From Erwinia sp. E602 (GTDB lineage: Bacteria; Pseudomonadota; Gammaproteobacteria; Enterobacterales; Enterobacteriaceae): a DNA stretch of 64,000 nucleotides. The position numbers and the translations under genes are program-made. Of the stretch, positions 8,459 through 18,430 are shown in pieces; positions within the stretch are counted from its first letter, which is position 1, and the number at the start of each line of letters is the position of its first letter. Location of the stretch: NCBI RefSeq assembly GCF_018141005.1, contig NZ_CP046582.1, positions 1,302,001 through 1,366,000 of the forward strand, given 5' to 3'. The notes beneath the pieces were generated by a model. That model was not told the DNA's origin, searched no databases, and saw only the letters and a program-made list of their open reading frames with translations.

Positions 8459-8518
8459 ATGATTGATTTAGAACTAGGGAACTGGAAAGACTTTATTGAA
8501 GCGATGTTACGCAAGTAA
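8459..8518 (+). CDS. ypfM: YpfM, 19-residue small protein
   Basis: The frame ATG (8459) to TAA (8518) encodes MIDLELGNWKDFIEAMLRK. E. coli YpfM is also 19 residues, located at the same place between yffB and acrD, and reads MIERELGNWKDFIEVMLRK; the identity of sequence, length and synteny makes the call firm. GTGAGGA lies upstream at a suitable distance and a strong terminator follows at 8586. In E. coli it is an expressed small protein of unknown function; the amphipathic helix-like sequence suggests a regulator or a membrane or protein partner, but this is inference. Confidence 0.93.
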   Translation: MIDLELGNWKDFIEAMLRK

Positions 8519-8585
8519 TTGGCTTCAGCTAAGAAAAGCGCGGCGACGTTATTCACCTGCTTTATCTTCAGTGACCCGTACAACG

Positions 8586-8614
8586 AAAGGCAGCCCCCAA
8601 CGGGCTGCCTTTTT
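8586..8614. terminator. terminator between ypfM and acrD
   Basis: An 11-bp stem AAAGGCAGCCC / GGGCTGCCTTT with loop CCAAC is followed by T residues to 8614. It serves ypfM on the plus strand and, with its A-rich left side, the convergent acrD on the minus strand. Confidence 0.88.
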
Positions 8615-8623
8615 CATTTCCGG

Positions 8624-11600
8624 TCAGGCTGGTGTGTTTGTACCAGGTTTCGTCTTCAGCGGGAAGCGCCTGCGTACCAGCACAAAGAACAGCGGTACAA
8701 AGAAAATCGCCAGCACGGTGGCGGAGATCATCCCGCCCATCACCCCGGTGCCCACCGCGTGCTGGCTGGCCGAACCCGCACCGCTGCTGGTGGCCATCGG
8801 CAGCACGCCGAAGATAAACGCCAGCGAGGTCATCAGAATCGGCCGCAGGCGCTGGCGTGAGGCCGCAAGCGTCGACTCCACCAGGTCGTTACCACGGGTG
8901 TTCAGCTCGTTGGCAAATTCGACGATCAGAATGGCATTCTTGGCCGACAGGCCGATTACCGTCAGCAGCCCCACCTGGAAGTAGACGTCGTTCTCCAGCC
9001 CGCGCAGCCAGGTGGCGACCAGCGCGCCGATCACCCCCAGCGGCACCACCAGCATCACTGAGAACGGAATAGACCAGCTCTCATAAAGCGCCGCCAGGCA
9101 CAGGAATACCACCAGCAGCGACAGCGCGTAAAGGGCAGGGGCCTGTGCGCCGGTCATCCGTTCCTGCAGCGAGGCGCCTGTCCACTGCAGGCCGATGCCG
9201 GTGGGCAGCTTGCTGACCAGCCCCTCCATAACGTCCATCGCCGCGCCGTTGCTGACCCCCGCCGCCGATTCGCCGACGATCTCAAGCGATGAGTAGCCGT
9301 TGTAACGCTCCAGCCGCGGCGAGCCGGTCTCCCAGCCCGAGCTGGCAAAGGCGCTGAACGGCACCATCTCGCCGCTGCCGTTACGCACGTACCAGCGGTT
9401 AATGTCGTCCGGCAGCATGCGGTACTTCGCCGCGGCCTGCACATAGACCTTCTTCACCCGGCCGCGATCGAGGAAGTCGTTCACATAGGTCGAGCCCCAG
9501 CCGGTTTGCAGCGTGTCGTTGATGTCGTCCAGCGACACGCCCAGCGCCTGCGCCTTGCGCTGGTCGATATGGATGCGCAACTGCGGGCTGTCGTCGAGTC
9601 CGTTGTGGCGCACGCGGGTCAGCGAGGGATTGTTCTGCGCCATTTCAAGCAGCGTGTCACGCGCGCTCATCAGCGCGTCGTGGCCCAGCCCGCCGTGATC
9701 CTGCAGCTCCATATCAAACCCGGCCGAGTTGCCCAGTCCGGTAATCGCCGAAGGGCTGCTGGCGATCACCCGCGCTTCTTTAATCTTTTTAAAGGCGGTG
9801 GTGGCGCGTTCGATAATGGCGAACGAAGAGTCGTGCTCGCTGCTGCGCGCTTTCCAGTCGGTCAGGCGCACGAACAGCCGCGCCACGTTCTGGCCGTTGC
9901 CGCCGGGGCCGGAGCCGACGGTGGCGAACACCGACACCACGTTGTTTTTCTCTTCGGTCAGGTAGTAATGCTCCACGTCCTGCACCACCTTCAGCGTCTG
10001 CTGCATCGTGGAACCCGGGGGCAGCTGTACCTGAGTGGTAAAAATACCGCGATCTTCCAGCGGCAGGAACGATGTCGGCAGGCGCAGGAACAGGAAGGCC
10101 ATCACGCCGATCAGCGCCAGATAAAGCAGCAGCCAGCGGCCACCTCTGGCGATGATACGGCCAATGCCGCGCTCGTAGCGTTCTGCGTTGCGGTTAAACA
10201 CCCGGTTAAACCAGCCGAAGAAACCGCGACGGCCGTGATGCTGCCCTTTTTCCAGCGGTTTAAGCAGCGTGGCGCACAGCGCCGGGGTGAGGATCATCGC
10301 CACCAGCACCGACAGCACCATCGCCGCGACGATGGTGACGGAGAACTGGCGGTAGATCGCCCCGGTGGTGCCGCCAAAGAAGGCCATCGGCACAAACACC
10401 GCCGACAGCACCAGCGCGATGCCGACCAGCGCCCCCTGGATCTGCCCCATCGATTTGCGCGTCGCTTCGCGCGGCGACAGCCCCTCTTCGCTCATGATGC
10501 GTTCGACATTCTCCACCACCACGATGGCGTCATCCACCAGCAGGCCGATCGCCAGCACCATGGCGAACATGGTCAGGGTGTTGATGCTGTAGCCAAAGGT
10601 GTAGAGCACGCCGAAGGTGCCGAGCAGCACCACCGGCACGGCGATAGTCGGGATCAGCGTGGCGCGGAAGTTCTGCAGGAACAGGTACATCACCAGGAAC
10701 ACCAGCAATACCGCTTCAAACAGGGTTTTGACCACGTCCTCGATCGACGCTTTTACAAACGGCGTGGTCTCAAAGGCGATTTTGGCTTCCAGGCCGTGCG
10801 GGAAGAAACGGGAAAGCTCGTCGAGGCGTGCGCGCACCAGCGTATCGGTCTGCAACTCGTTGGCGCCGGAGGCCAGCTTAACGCCAAGGCCGGAGGCCGC
10901 CAGGCCGTTGTAGCGGCTGAGGTAGTCATACTTCTCCGCCCCCAGCTCCACCTGCGCCACCTGGCCTAAGGTTACCACCGAGCCATCGGTATTGACCTTA
11001 AGCGTGATGTCGCGGAACTGCTGCGGGGTCTGCAGCAGCGACTGGGAGTTGACGGTGGCGTTCAGCGCCTGGCGGTCGACTGAGGGCAGGCCGCCGAGCT
11101 GGCCGACCGCCACCTGGCTGTTCTGCGACTCAATGGCGCTGACCACGTCGGCGGTGGTCAGCGCGAAGTTAATCAGCTTGTTCGGATCGAGCCAGATGCG
11201 CATGGCGTACTGGGAACCGTAGGCGTCCACCTGGCCAACGCCGTCAATACGGCTCAGCGGATCCTGAATATTACTGGCGACGTAGTCGGAAATATCCTGC
11301 TTATCCATGCTGCCGTCGGTGGAGACAAAGGCCACCATCAGGATATTGCTGTCGCCGGTCTTGTTCACCGTCACCCCCTGCGACTGCACGGCCTGCGGCA
11401 GTTTGCGCAGCGCGCTCTGCAGCTGGTTCTGCACCTGCTGGCGCGCCTCGTCGGGGTTAGTGCCGGCGGTGAAGGTCAGGGTGATGGTGGCCTGGCCGGT
11501 ATTACTGCTCTGCGACGACATATACATCAGGTTGTCGATGCCGGTCATGTTCTGTTCAATGACCTGAGTCACGGTGTTTTCCAGCGTTTCCGCCGAGGCG

Positions 11601-11752
11601 CCGGGATAGTTAGCGGTAATTCGTACGTTTGGCGGAGCGAGGTCCGGGTACTGTTCCACCGGCAGAGACATCACTGCCAGCCCGCCGGTCAGGCACATCA
11701 GAATCGCCAGCACCCAGGCAAATATCGGGCGATCGATAAAAAAGTTGGCCAT
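8624..11752 (-). CDS. acrD: AcrD, RND multidrug/aminoglycoside efflux transporter
   Basis: AcrD is the inner-membrane proton-driven pump that, with AcrA and TolC, exports aminoglycosides and other hydrophilic amphiphiles. The 1042-residue protein starts [23 protein letters not shown], typical of the first RND helix. It has the proton-relay pair in [18 protein letters not shown], the two periplasmic porter halves including [23 protein letters not shown], and the C-terminal helices with [17 protein letters not shown]. It matches E. coli AcrD (1037 aa) throughout. Synteny with ypfM-yffB-dapE supports AcrD over AcrB. No membrane-fusion gene is adjacent, as expected for acrD, which borrows AcrA. 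A BaeR-like box lies about 140 bases upstream. Confidence 0.95.
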   Translation of the reverse strand: MANFFIDRPIFAWVLAILMCLTGGLAVMSLPVEQYPDLAPPNVRITANYPGASAETLENTVTQVIEQNMTGIDNLMYMSSQSSNTGQATITLTFTAGTNPDEARQQVQNQLQSALRKLPQAVQSQGVTVNKTGDSNILMVAFVSTDGSMDKQDISDYVASNIQDPLSRIDGVGQVDAYGSQYAMRIWLDPNKLINFALTTADVVSAIESQNSQVAVGQLGGLPSVDRQALNATVNSQSLLQTPQQFRDITLKVNTDGSVVTLGQVAQVELGAEKYDYLSRYNGLAASGLGVKLASGANELQTDTLVRARLDELSRFFPHGLEAKIAFETTPFVKASIEDVVKTLFEAVLLVFLVMYLFLQNFRATLIPTIAVPVVLLGTFGVLYTFGYSINTLTMFAMVLAIGLLVDDAIVVVENVERIMSEEGLSPREATRKSMGQIQGALVGIALVLSAVFVPMAFFGGTTGAIYRQFSVTIVAAMVLSVLVAMILTPALCATLLKPLEKGQHHGRRGFFGWFNRVFNRNAERYERGIGRIIARGGRWLLLYLALIGVMAFLFLRLPTSFLPLEDRGIFTTQVQLPPGSTMQQTLKVVQDVEHYYLTEEKNNVVSVFATVGSGPGGNGQNVARLFVRLTDWKARSSEHDSSFAIIERATTAFKKIKEARVIASSPSAITGLGNSAGFDMELQDHGGLGHDALMSARDTLLEMAQNNPSLTRVRHNGLDDSPQLRIHIDQRKAQALGVSLDDINDTLQTGWGSTYVNDFLDRGRVKKVYVQAAAKYRMLPDDINRWYVRNGSGEMVPFSAFASSGWETGSPRLERYNGYSSLEIVGESAAGVSNGAAMDVMEGLVSKLPTGIGLQWTGASLQERMTGAQAPALYALSLLVVFLCLAALYESWSIPFSVMLVVPLGVIGALVATWLRGLENDVYFQVGLLTVIGLSAKNAILIVEFANELNTRGNDLVESTLAASRQRLRPILMTSLAFIFGVLPMATSSGAGSASQHAVGTGVMGGMISATVLAIFFVPLFFVLVRRRFPLKTKPGTNTPA

Positions 11753-12188
11753 TATCAGGCTCCGCTGCTGATAGTCAGAATTACTAAAGAAAGCCGCCGC
11801 TTTTATGTGGCGTGGTGGTCATTCATCGCGGAGCAAATTTATCAGTTTATTCAACAGACTCCGTCAGCATAACACTGTAGACGCAGCGGCAGCACGAATC
11901 GTGGAGAAAATGAGGAGAATGTGTAAATTCACCTCGCTGAAACGGGGGCGTTTTTTACCTTAACGCCGCTCGCGGAGCGGCAGAACGTGCTGTAACGCCG
12001 CCGAACCGGCTGACCTGCCACCGACAGGTGTTACCAGAGCAATATCTGCTTACATCCATGCTGATTTACCACAATTGCTGACGTTTGCTGGCAAAACTCG
12101 CACCGCTTTTTACCATCGCCGAACGCTGCTTTTCACTGAAAAGTGAATAATCAATCCCGTAACGTTCAAACACCCTGAGGAGCACCAG
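11753..12188. other. divergent promoter region of acrD and the DUF1471 gene
   Basis: This 436-base interval holds the promoters of the leftward acrD and the rightward DUF1471 gene. No coding frame is convincing. A BaeR-like site is present (listed separately). Confidence 0.6.
11894..11911 (-). promoter_or_regulatory. candidate BaeR binding site upstream of acrD
   Basis: Read on the minus strand the site is ATTTTCTCCACGATTCGT. The published BaeR consensus, as I recall it, is TTTTTCTCCATDATTGGC; the TTTTCTCCA and ATT blocks match. It lies about 142 bases before the acrD start. BaeSR activates acrD in E. coli and Salmonella in response to envelope stress. The assignment rests on sequence resemblance plus known regulation. 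Confidence 0.45.
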
Positions 12189-12464
12189 ATGAAAAAGACA
12201 CTCCCGATACTGTTGGCGGCCACTTTGCTGGCTGGCACCTCGTTTACCACTTTAGCAGCGACCCAGGTCAATGGCAGCCAGGCCACTAGCCTGCAAAGCA
12301 TCGGCAGCGTGCAGGTCTCTGGCGTCAGAGGCACTCTGGATGACGCCACACATCAGCTGGCGAAGAAAGCCGATGCGCTCGGCGCCAGCCACTACCGTGT
12401 GGTCAGCGCGGACACTCCCGGTGATTCCAGCCTGTGGAGCGGCACCGCTGAAATCTATCGTTAA
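12189..12464 (+). CDS. DUF1471 (YhcN/BhsA-type) periplasmic stress protein
   Basis: A 91-residue protein with a clear signal peptide (KKTLPILLAATLLAGTSFTTLAA, cleavage about residue 24). The mature part holds the DUF1471 pattern: QSIGSVQVSG, a central helix LDDATHQLAKKADALGASHYRVVSA, and a final strand GTAEIYR. Family members (YhcN, BhsA, McbA, YdgH) are small periplasmic proteins linked to acid, peroxide and copper stress and to biofilm formation. GAGGAG lies 8 bases before the ATG. It is divergent from acrD and is followed by a terminator, so it is monocistronic. Which paralogue it represents cannot be decided by eye. Confidence 0.9.
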   Translation: MKKTLPILLAATLLAGTSFTTLAATQVNGSQATSLQSIGSVQVSGVRGTLDDATHQLAKKADALGASHYRVVSADTPGDSSLWSGTAEIYR

Positions 12465-12524
12465 TTTGTGTTAATCCCGTCCAGTACCCCTATCCCTGTA
12501 GTAGTCCCTTAGTGATTTCACTGT

Positions 12525-12552
12525 CCGGCCGCAATATGTGGCCGGTTTTTTT
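12525..12552 (+). terminator. terminator after the DUF1471 gene
   Basis: Stem CCGGCC / GGCCGG is followed directly by seven T residues (12546-12552), a textbook intrinsic terminator. Confidence 0.85.
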
Positions 12553-12711
12553 ATGCGTAAACGGACAAAAATCACAAAACCTCACGAATTACCCGGCGGA
12601 TATTTTGCGTCACCTCCACAGAACGGTTAGGATGCATCGCCGCAATTTCCTGGGATTTGTAAATCGTCCTGACGATAAAACCAGGCATATTGTTCAGACT
12701 TGCAGCAGTCA

Positions 12712-12727
12712 ACGCAAACGTTTGTAT
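12712..12727. promoter_or_regulatory. PurR-like operator upstream of ansP
   Basis: The 16-base site ACGCAAACGTTTGTAT matches the PurR consensus ACGCAAACGTTTGCGT at 14 positions and is centred on the CAAACG/CGTTTG palindrome typical of LacI-family operators. It lies 73 bases before the ansP ATG, in promoter territory. The 335-base gap 12465-12799 otherwise holds only the terminator above and no coding frame. Confidence 0.55.
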
Positions 12728-12799
12728 GGCACATAAAAAAAACAGGATTACCCAGGACAGGTAACCGCATCACTTGTGGACAGGACAATAGGGTCAAAT

Positions 12800-14269
12800 A
12801 TGAAAGCAGATCACAATGCCGGCGCGGACACCCGTGCGGCGAAAAGACGTTGGTTAAACTCCCACGATACCGGCTATAAAAAGGCGATGGACAATCGCCA
12901 CGTGCAGATGATCGCGATCGGCGGTGCCATCGGTACCGGCCTGTTCCTTGGTGCCGGTGGCCGTCTGCAGGCCGCCGGTCCGGCGCTGGCGCTGGTCTAT
13001 TTAGTCTGCGGTATCTTCTCGTTCTTTATTCTGCGCGCGCTGGGTGAGCTGGTGCTGCACCGCCCAACCAGCGGCAGTTTTGTCTCTTACTCCCGTGAAT
13101 TCCTCGGTGAAAAAGCCTCCTATGTGGCCGGCTGGATGTACTTCGTTAACTGGGCGATGACCGGTATCGTTGATATCACCGCCGTTGCGCTCTATATGCA
13201 CTACTGGGGCGCGTTTGGCGATGTGCCGCAGTGGGTGTTTGCGCTGGGCGCGCTGGCGATCGTCGGCACCATGAACATGATCGGCGTGAAGTGGTTCGCC
13301 GAAATGGAGTTCTGGTTCGCGCTGATCAAAGTAGCGGCGATCGTGATCTTCCTGGTGGTCGGCGTGGTGTTCCTCGGCAGCGGTAAAACGCTGGACGGTA
13401 ACGCCACCGGCTTCCACCTGATCACTGATAACGGCGGTATGTTCCCGAACGGTCTGCTGCCGGCGCTGGTGCTGGTGCAGGGCGTGGTGTTTGCGTTCGC
13501 CTCAATCGAGATGGTCGGTACCGCCGCCGGCGAGTGTAAAGACCCGAAAACCATGCTGCCGAAGGCGATCAACAGTGTGATCTGGCGTATCGGCCTGTTC
13601 TACGTCGGTTCTGTGGTGCTGCTGGTGCTGCTGCTGCCGTGGAATGCCTACCAGGCCGGTCAGAGCCCGTTTGTTACCTTCTTCACTAAACTGGGCGTGC
13701 CTTACGCGGGCAGCATCATGAACATCGTGGTACTCAGCGCCGCGCTCTCCAGCCTGAACTCCGGCCTGTACGTTACCGGCCGTATTCTGCGTTCGATGTC
13801 GATGGGCGGCTCTGCGCCAAAAAGCATGTCGAAGATGAGCAAGCAGCACGTGCCCTATGTCGGCATTCTGGTCACCGTTGGCGTTTACATCATCGGTGTT
13901 TACCTGAACTATATCGTGCCTTCCAGCGTGTTTGAGATTGTGCTGAACGTGGCGGCGCTGGGGATTATCTCCTCCTGGGCGTTTATCGTGGTCTGCCAGA
14001 TGCGCCTGCGTAAGGCAATTAAAGAGGGGAAAGCGGAAGAGGTGAGCTTCAAAATGCCTTTCGCGCCGTTCACCTCGTGGCTGACCCTGCTGTTCCTGGT
14101 CAGCGTACTGGTGCTGATGGCGTTCGACTACCCGAACGGCACCTACACCATCGCCTCTATCCCGCTGCTGGCGGTGATGCTGGTGATTGGCTGGTTCGCG
14201 GTGCGCAAGCGTGTCCACTCGCTGAGCGAAGAGCAGCACGCGGCGGCTGACGAAGAGATGAACCGCTAA
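12800..14269 (+). CDS. ansP: AnsP, L-asparagine permease
   Basis: This 489-residue amino acid permease (APC superfamily, AAT subfamily) matches E. coli AnsP closely, including KRRWLNSH near the start, the substrate-binding [13 protein letters not shown] of helix 1, [10 protein letters not shown], and [17 protein letters not shown]. Twelve hydrophobic segments are evident. It imports L-asparagine by proton symport. The ATG at 12800 is chosen because the homology begins just after it; an in-frame GTG 24 bases upstream is possible. In E. coli ansP lies elsewhere, so its position here is a local rearrangement. A PurR-like site lies in its leader and a strong terminator follows. Confidence 0.93.
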   Translation: MKADHNAGADTRAAKRRWLNSHDTGYKKAMDNRHVQMIAIGGAIGTGLFLGAGGRLQAAGPALALVYLVCGIFSFFILRALGELVLHRPTSGSFVSYSREFLGEKASYVAGWMYFVNWAMTGIVDITAVALYMHYWGAFGDVPQWVFALGALAIVGTMNMIGVKWFAEMEFWFALIKVAAIVIFLVVGVVFLGSGKTLDGNATGFHLITDNGGMFPNGLLPALVLVQGVVFAFASIEMVGTAAGECKDPKTMLPKAINSVIWRIGLFYVGSVVLLVLLLPWNAYQAGQSPFVTFFTKLGVPYAGSIMNIVVLSAALSSLNSGLYVTGRILRSMSMGGSAPKSMSKMSKQHVPYVGILVTVGVYIIGVYLNYIVPSSVFEIVLNVAALGIISSWAFIVVCQMRLRKAIKEGKAEEVSFKMPFAPFTSWLTLLFLVSVLVLMAFDYPNGTYTIASIPLLAVMLVIGWFAVRKRVHSLSEEQHAAADEEMNR

Positions 14270-14282
14270 GACGTTACAGCGT

Positions 14283-14313
14283 CAGACGGGGCAGGCCACT
14301 GCCCCGTCTGTTT
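14283..14313 (+). terminator. terminator after ansP
   Basis: A 12-bp perfect stem CAGACGGGGCAG / CTGCCCCGTCTG with loop GCCA is followed by TTT. Confidence 0.85.
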
Positions 14314-14378
14314 CAGATAGCGTTCCCGCAGCAAGCTGTCTAAAATGGCAGGCTCCCGAAAAATGCCAGGAGCCCCTC

Positions 14379-14957
14379 ATGTCCGCCAGAATCGACCTTA
14401 TCAAAAACAAAATCCTCTCTGAAAACTGGTTCGTTCTGCGTAACTACACCTACGATCTGACGGCGAAAGATGGCGCCACGCTGCGTCATAAACGCGAAGT
14501 GTACGATCGCGGCAACGGCGCGACCATCCTGCTCTACAACCGTGAAAAAAACAGCGTGGTGCTGACGCGCCAGTTCCGCATTGCCACCTGGGTGAACGGT
14601 AATCCGAGCGGGATGCTGATTGAGGCCTGCGCCGGGCTGCTGGACGACGACTCACCCGAAACCTGTATCCGCAAAGAGGCAGTTGAAGAGACCGGCTACG
14701 CGGTGGGCGAGGTGGAAAAACTGTTTGAGCTGTATATGTCGCCGGGCGGCGTCACCGAGCTTATCCACTTCTTTGCCGCCGAATACAGCGATGCGCAGCG
14801 CGCCAGCGCGGGCGGCGGCGTCGACGATGAGGATATCGACGTGCTGGAGCTGACCTTTCCGCAGGCGTGGACGATGGTTAAAGATGGCCGTATTCAGGAT
14901 GGCAAAACCGTCACCCTGCTGCAGCATGCGCTGCTGGCAGGCTGGCTGCACCTCTGA
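14379..14957 (+). CDS. nudK: NudK, GDP-mannose pyrophosphatase (Nudix hydrolase)
   Basis: NudK hydrolyses GDP-mannose to GMP and mannose-1-phosphate. The 192-residue protein carries the Nudix box as [22 protein letters not shown] (about residues 86-107), in the slightly divergent form found in E. coli NudK, and the family signature [15 protein letters not shown] after it. [15 protein letters not shown] follows as in E. coli. AGGAG precedes the ATG. Activity probably limits GDP-mannose available for exopolysaccharide. It is encoded on the strand of ypfG, as in E. coli, but with a gap of about 225 bases containing a small tandem repeat. Confidence 0.94.
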   Translation: MSARIDLIKNKILSENWFVLRNYTYDLTAKDGATLRHKREVYDRGNGATILLYNREKNSVVLTRQFRIATWVNGNPSGMLIEACAGLLDDDSPETCIRKEAVEETGYAVGEVEKLFELYMSPGGVTELIHFFAAEYSDAQRASAGGGVDDEDIDVLELTFPQAWTMVKDGRIQDGKTVTLLQHALLAGWLHL

Positions 14958-14992
14958 AATTTTTAATTACGCTGGTGGCGGGTGGGCTAACG

Positions 14993-15032
14993 CCTGTAAC
15001 CCTGTAACCCTGTCAGCCTGTCAGCCTGCCAG
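14993..15032. repeat. 8-bp tandem repeat, five units
   Basis: Units read CCTGTAAC, CCTGTAAC, CCTGTCAG, CCTGTCAG, CCTGCCAG. The array lies in the nudK-ypfG gap and could vary in number by slippage. Confidence 0.85.
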
Positions 15033-15182
15033 CGCCCGCCTCTGTAATTGTTCAGTATCGATAAGAGAGGGCAAGAGTGTGATGCGCTCTGCGCTCTGAC
15101 CCACAGTCCGATAAATCCGATTGAGGCCACTGCCGCTTGCCGCGATGATGGGCGTTTACCCTCGCCGGAGGTGATACGCGCC

Positions 15183-16313
15183 ATGTTCAGCACTTCAGGG
15201 ATCGCACAACTCGTGGCTTTGCGTGGCGTCTGGCTCGGCCTGGCACCGCTGTTCTGCATCGCCAGCCTGCAGGCGGAGCCGCTGCAGAAGATCTTCGCCG
15301 ACTGGCAAATCACCTGTAATAACCTGAACACCTGTGAAGTGCGCAGTTTCCCCGCCAGTAACGGCCTGGTGATGCAGCTGACGCGCGATGCCGGCGAGGA
15401 TGACCGGCCGCGGCTGAGCATTGATTATGGCAATCGCGACAGCGGTGAACGGCCGGGCGGCACGTTGCAGGACAATCTGCTGCTGGACGGCAAGCGCCTG
15501 AAGCCCGATCTCAAAAACTGGCAGGTCACCGCCCACCACTGGTCCACCGCTGATGCCATCGCCATTGAAGAGTTTCTGCAGCAGGTGCGGGATGCCGATA
15601 ACCTGCAGCTGCTGTATCGCCCACAGGCGGCGATCTCCCTGCACGGACTGAAGGCGGCGCTGCTGCTGATGGATGAAGTGCAGGGGCGGGTGAAGAGCGG
15701 CAGCGCGTGGGTCGCTTCCGGTGCGGGGGACGTCAGCGATCTTCCGCCGCCGCCCGACGTGCCACAGATTTCCTCCGCGCCGCGTCCGCCACGCGCGCTG
15801 AGCGGCCGGGAAAGCCGCCAGCTGCTGGATTACGCCAGCTGGCATCTGGATAACGACCTCTGTTCGCTCGATCCGCTGCGTCGCGAAAGCCAGGTAGCCC
15901 CGCTCAGTGATAATAAAGCCCTGCTGTTGGTCAGCTGTGAAATGGGGGCTTACAACCTGATTTATCTCGCCTTTGAGGTCAACCGTCAGCCGCCGTTTAT
16001 TGCCCGATTGCTGACGCTGACGCTGCCCTTTGTGCCCTCCGGCGCTTCCGGCCGCCAGCTGGAGCTGGTGAACGCCGAATTTGATGCCGCCCGCGGTGAG
16101 CTACAGACCTTCAGTAAAACCCGTGGGCTGGGGGATTGCGGCGTCGCCACACGCTGGCAGTACGACGGCCATCAGTTCCGTCTGGCGGAGTACGCGCAAC
16201 AAAGCCTGTGTGACGGCTGGAACGGTAGCGAACGATGGCCGACGCTGTGGGTAACGCAGCGCGCTGAGGCGGCGGCGGCGGGCACGGTTGAAATGCTGGC
16301 GCAGGGACAGTAA
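15183..16313 (+). CDS. ypfG: YpfG, DUF1176 periplasmic protein
   Basis: The product from the ATG at 15183 is 376 residues, starting with a hydrophobic export signal ending ...FCIASLQA, followed by EPLQKIFADWQITCNNLNTCEVR, the characteristic opening of DUF1176 proteins such as E. coli YpfG. Paired cysteines in TCNNLNTC and later in the C-terminal half suggest disulfides in the periplasm. Function unknown. GGAGG is 11 bases before the chosen ATG, a long spacing; an in-frame GTG at 15171 and an ATG at 15048 also exist, but neither gives a better signal peptide. It converges on tktB across a terminator. Confidence 0.88.
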   Translation: MFSTSGIAQLVALRGVWLGLAPLFCIASLQAEPLQKIFADWQITCNNLNTCEVRSFPASNGLVMQLTRDAGEDDRPRLSIDYGNRDSGERPGGTLQDNLLLDGKRLKPDLKNWQVTAHHWSTADAIAIEEFLQQVRDADNLQLLYRPQAAISLHGLKAALLLMDEVQGRVKSGSAWVASGAGDVSDLPPPPDVPQISSAPRPPRALSGRESRQLLDYASWHLDNDLCSLDPLRRESQVAPLSDNKALLLVSCEMGAYNLIYLAFEVNRQPPFIARLLTLTLPFVPSGASGRQLELVNAEFDAARGELQTFSKTRGLGDCGVATRWQYDGHQFRLAEYAQQSLCDGWNGSERWPTLWVTQRAEAAAAGTVEMLAQGQ

Positions 16314-16314
16314 T

Positions 16315-16338
16315 AAAAAAGCCCCCGCGAACGGGGGC
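16315..16338 (-). terminator. terminator of tktB (minus) and ypfG (plus)
   Basis: Stem GCCCCCG / CGGGGGC with loop CGAA is preceded by six A residues, which become the T tract for leftward tktB transcription. Confidence 0.85.
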
Positions 16339-16360
16339 CTGAAACGGGTGGTTAACAGGG

Positions 16361-18361
16361 TTAGTGCGGTTTGAGCAGGGCTTCAGCGTGGCTAACGATA
16401 TTCTCCACCGTAAAGCCAAATTCCGGGAACAGTTTTTCCGCCGGGGCTGATTCACCAAAACCGGTCATGCCGACGATCGCACCGTTCAGCCCGACGTACT
16501 TATACCAGTAGTCGGCAATACCGGCCTCCACCGCCACCCGCGCGCTTACGCCTGCCGGCAGCACCGACTCTTTATAGGCGGCATCCTGCGCGTCAAACAG
16601 GTCGGTGGACGGCATCGACACCACCCGCACCCGATGGCCGCTGGCCTGCAGCTTCGCCGCCGCGCCAAGGGTGATTTCCACCTCGGAACCGGTGGCGATC
16701 AGGATCACCTCCGGCGTGCCGTCGCTCTCCTGCAGCACGTAAGCGCCGCGTGAGATATCGGCCAGCTGCTGCGCGCTGCGCGGCGGCTGCGCCAGGTTCT
16801 GTCTGGAGAGGATCAGCGCGGTTGGTCCGTGATGGCGCTCTACCGCGTGCTTCCACGCTATCGCCGTTTCCACCTGATCGCACGGACGCCAGACGCTCAT
16901 ATTCGGCGTAACGCGCAGGCTGGCCAGCTGCTCCACCGGCTGGTGGGTCGGCCCGTCTTCCCCCAGACCAATCGAGTCGTGGGTATAGACCATAATCTGC
17001 CGCGCCTTCATCAGCGCCGCCATGCGCACCGCGTTACGGGCGTATTCGACAAACATCAGGAAGGTGGCGGTGTAGGGCACAAAGCCGCCGTGATGGGCGA
17101 GGCCGTTGGCAATCGCGGTCATGCCGAATTCACGTACGCCGTAGTGAATATAGTTACCGGCCGGATCCTCTTTGATCGGGGTCGACTTCGACCAGAGCGT
17201 CAGGTTGCTCGGTGCCAGGTCGGCGGAGCCGCCCAGCAGCTCCGGCAGCAGCGGGCCGTAGGCTTCCAGCGCATTTTGCGACGCCTTACGACTGGCGATT
17301 TTCTGCGGATTAGCCTGCAGCCGTTCGATATACTTTTGCGTCTCCTGCTGCCAGTTCTCCGGCAGGCCTCCGTTCATGCGGCGGGTGTACTCGGCGGCCA
17401 GTTCGGGATGGGCGGCCCGATAGGCATTCAGCTTCTCCTGCCATGCCTGCTCGGCTTTGGCACCGGCTTCTTTCGCATCCCACTGACGATAAATCTCTTT
17501 CGGGATCTCAAACGGCGGGTGGTTCCAGCCCAGCTGTTTACGCGCCAACGCCACTTCCTCATCGCCCAGCGGTGCGCCGTGCGCCTCCTCTTTGCCGGCC
17601 TTATTCGGCGAACCAAAGCCGATCACCGTACGGCAGATAATCAGCGACGGTTTATCGGTGACGCTCTGCGCCTCTTTGATCGCGCGGCTGATGGCGTCAG
17701 GATCGTGGCCGTCAATCTCGTGCACCACGTGCCAGTGGTAGGCTTCAAAGCGCTTCGCGGTATCGTCGGTAAACCAGCCCTCGGTTTCACCGTCGATTGA
17801 GATGCCGTTGTGATCGTAGAAGCCGATCAGCTTGCCCAGCCCCAGCGTGCCGGCCAGCGAACTGACCTCGTGGGAGATCCCCTCCATCAGGCAGCCGTCA
17901 CCCATAAACACGTAGGTAAAGTGATCGACAATCTCATGATTCGGGCGGTTAAACTGCGCGGCCAGCGTGCGTTCGGCAATCGCCAGCCCGACGGCGTTAG
18001 CCAGCCCCTGGCCCAGCGGACCGGTGGTGGTTTCCACGCCCGGCGTATAGCCCAGCTCCGGGTGGCCCGGCGTTTTCGAGTGCAGCTGGCGGAAGTTTTT
18101 CAGCTCGTTAATCGGCAGATCGTAGCCGCTGAGGTGCAGCAGGCTGTAAAGCAGCATCGAGGCGTGGCCGTTAGAGAGGATAAAGCGGTCACGATCGGCC
18201 CATGCCGGGTTGTTCGGGTTGTGGTGCAGGAATTCGCGCCACAGCACTTCGGCGATGTCGGCCATGCCCATTGGGGCACCCGGGTGGCCGGATTTGGCTT
18301 TTTGTACCGCGTCCATACTTAAGGCGCGGATGGCGTTGGCCAGTTCTCTGCGTGAAGACAT
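16361..18361 (-). CDS. tktB: transketolase (TktB)
   Basis: Transketolase moves two-carbon units between ketose and aldose phosphates with thiamine diphosphate and Mg2+, linking the pentose phosphate pathway to glycolysis. The 666-residue protein has the family motifs [19 protein letters not shown], the ThDP-binding [18 protein letters not shown]...[10 protein letters not shown], the catalytic-histidine region GHDPDAI, and [20 protein letters not shown]. The start at 18361 ([14 protein letters not shown]) follows GGAG; an upstream in-frame ATG overlaps that site. It is named TktB, not TktA, from its position next to talA and ypfG. It probably forms an operon with talA, 69 bases upstream. Confidence 0.94.
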   Translation of the reverse strand: MSSRRELANAIRALSMDAVQKAKSGHPGAPMGMADIAEVLWREFLHHNPNNPAWADRDRFILSNGHASMLLYSLLHLSGYDLPINELKNFRQLHSKTPGHPELGYTPGVETTTGPLGQGLANAVGLAIAERTLAAQFNRPNHEIVDHFTYVFMGDGCLMEGISHEVSSLAGTLGLGKLIGFYDHNGISIDGETEGWFTDDTAKRFEAYHWHVVHEIDGHDPDAISRAIKEAQSVTDKPSLIICRTVIGFGSPNKAGKEEAHGAPLGDEEVALARKQLGWNHPPFEIPKEIYRQWDAKEAGAKAEQAWQEKLNAYRAAHPELAAEYTRRMNGGLPENWQQETQKYIERLQANPQKIASRKASQNALEAYGPLLPELLGGSADLAPSNLTLWSKSTPIKEDPAGNYIHYGVREFGMTAIANGLAHHGGFVPYTATFLMFVEYARNAVRMAALMKARQIMVYTHDSIGLGEDGPTHQPVEQLASLRVTPNMSVWRPCDQVETAIAWKHAVERHHGPTALILSRQNLAQPPRSAQQLADISRGAYVLQESDGTPEVILIATGSEVEITLGAAAKLQASGHRVRVVSMPSTDLFDAQDAAYKESVLPAGVSARVAVEAGIADYWYKYVGLNGAIVGMTGFGESAPAEKLFPEFGFTVENIVSHAEALLKPH

Positions 18362-18430
18362 AAGGTTCTCCATGACGTGTGGGTCGGGCAGGTCGGTGAC
18401 CCGCCCGAAGAGGAGGTGAAATCGAGGGAG

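Noticed and set aside
9506..10969. 487-codon open frame opposite acrD
   Set aside because: It lies wholly antisense to a certain gene, is Gln/His/Arg-rich low-complexity, and such frames arise from high GC at third codon positions.
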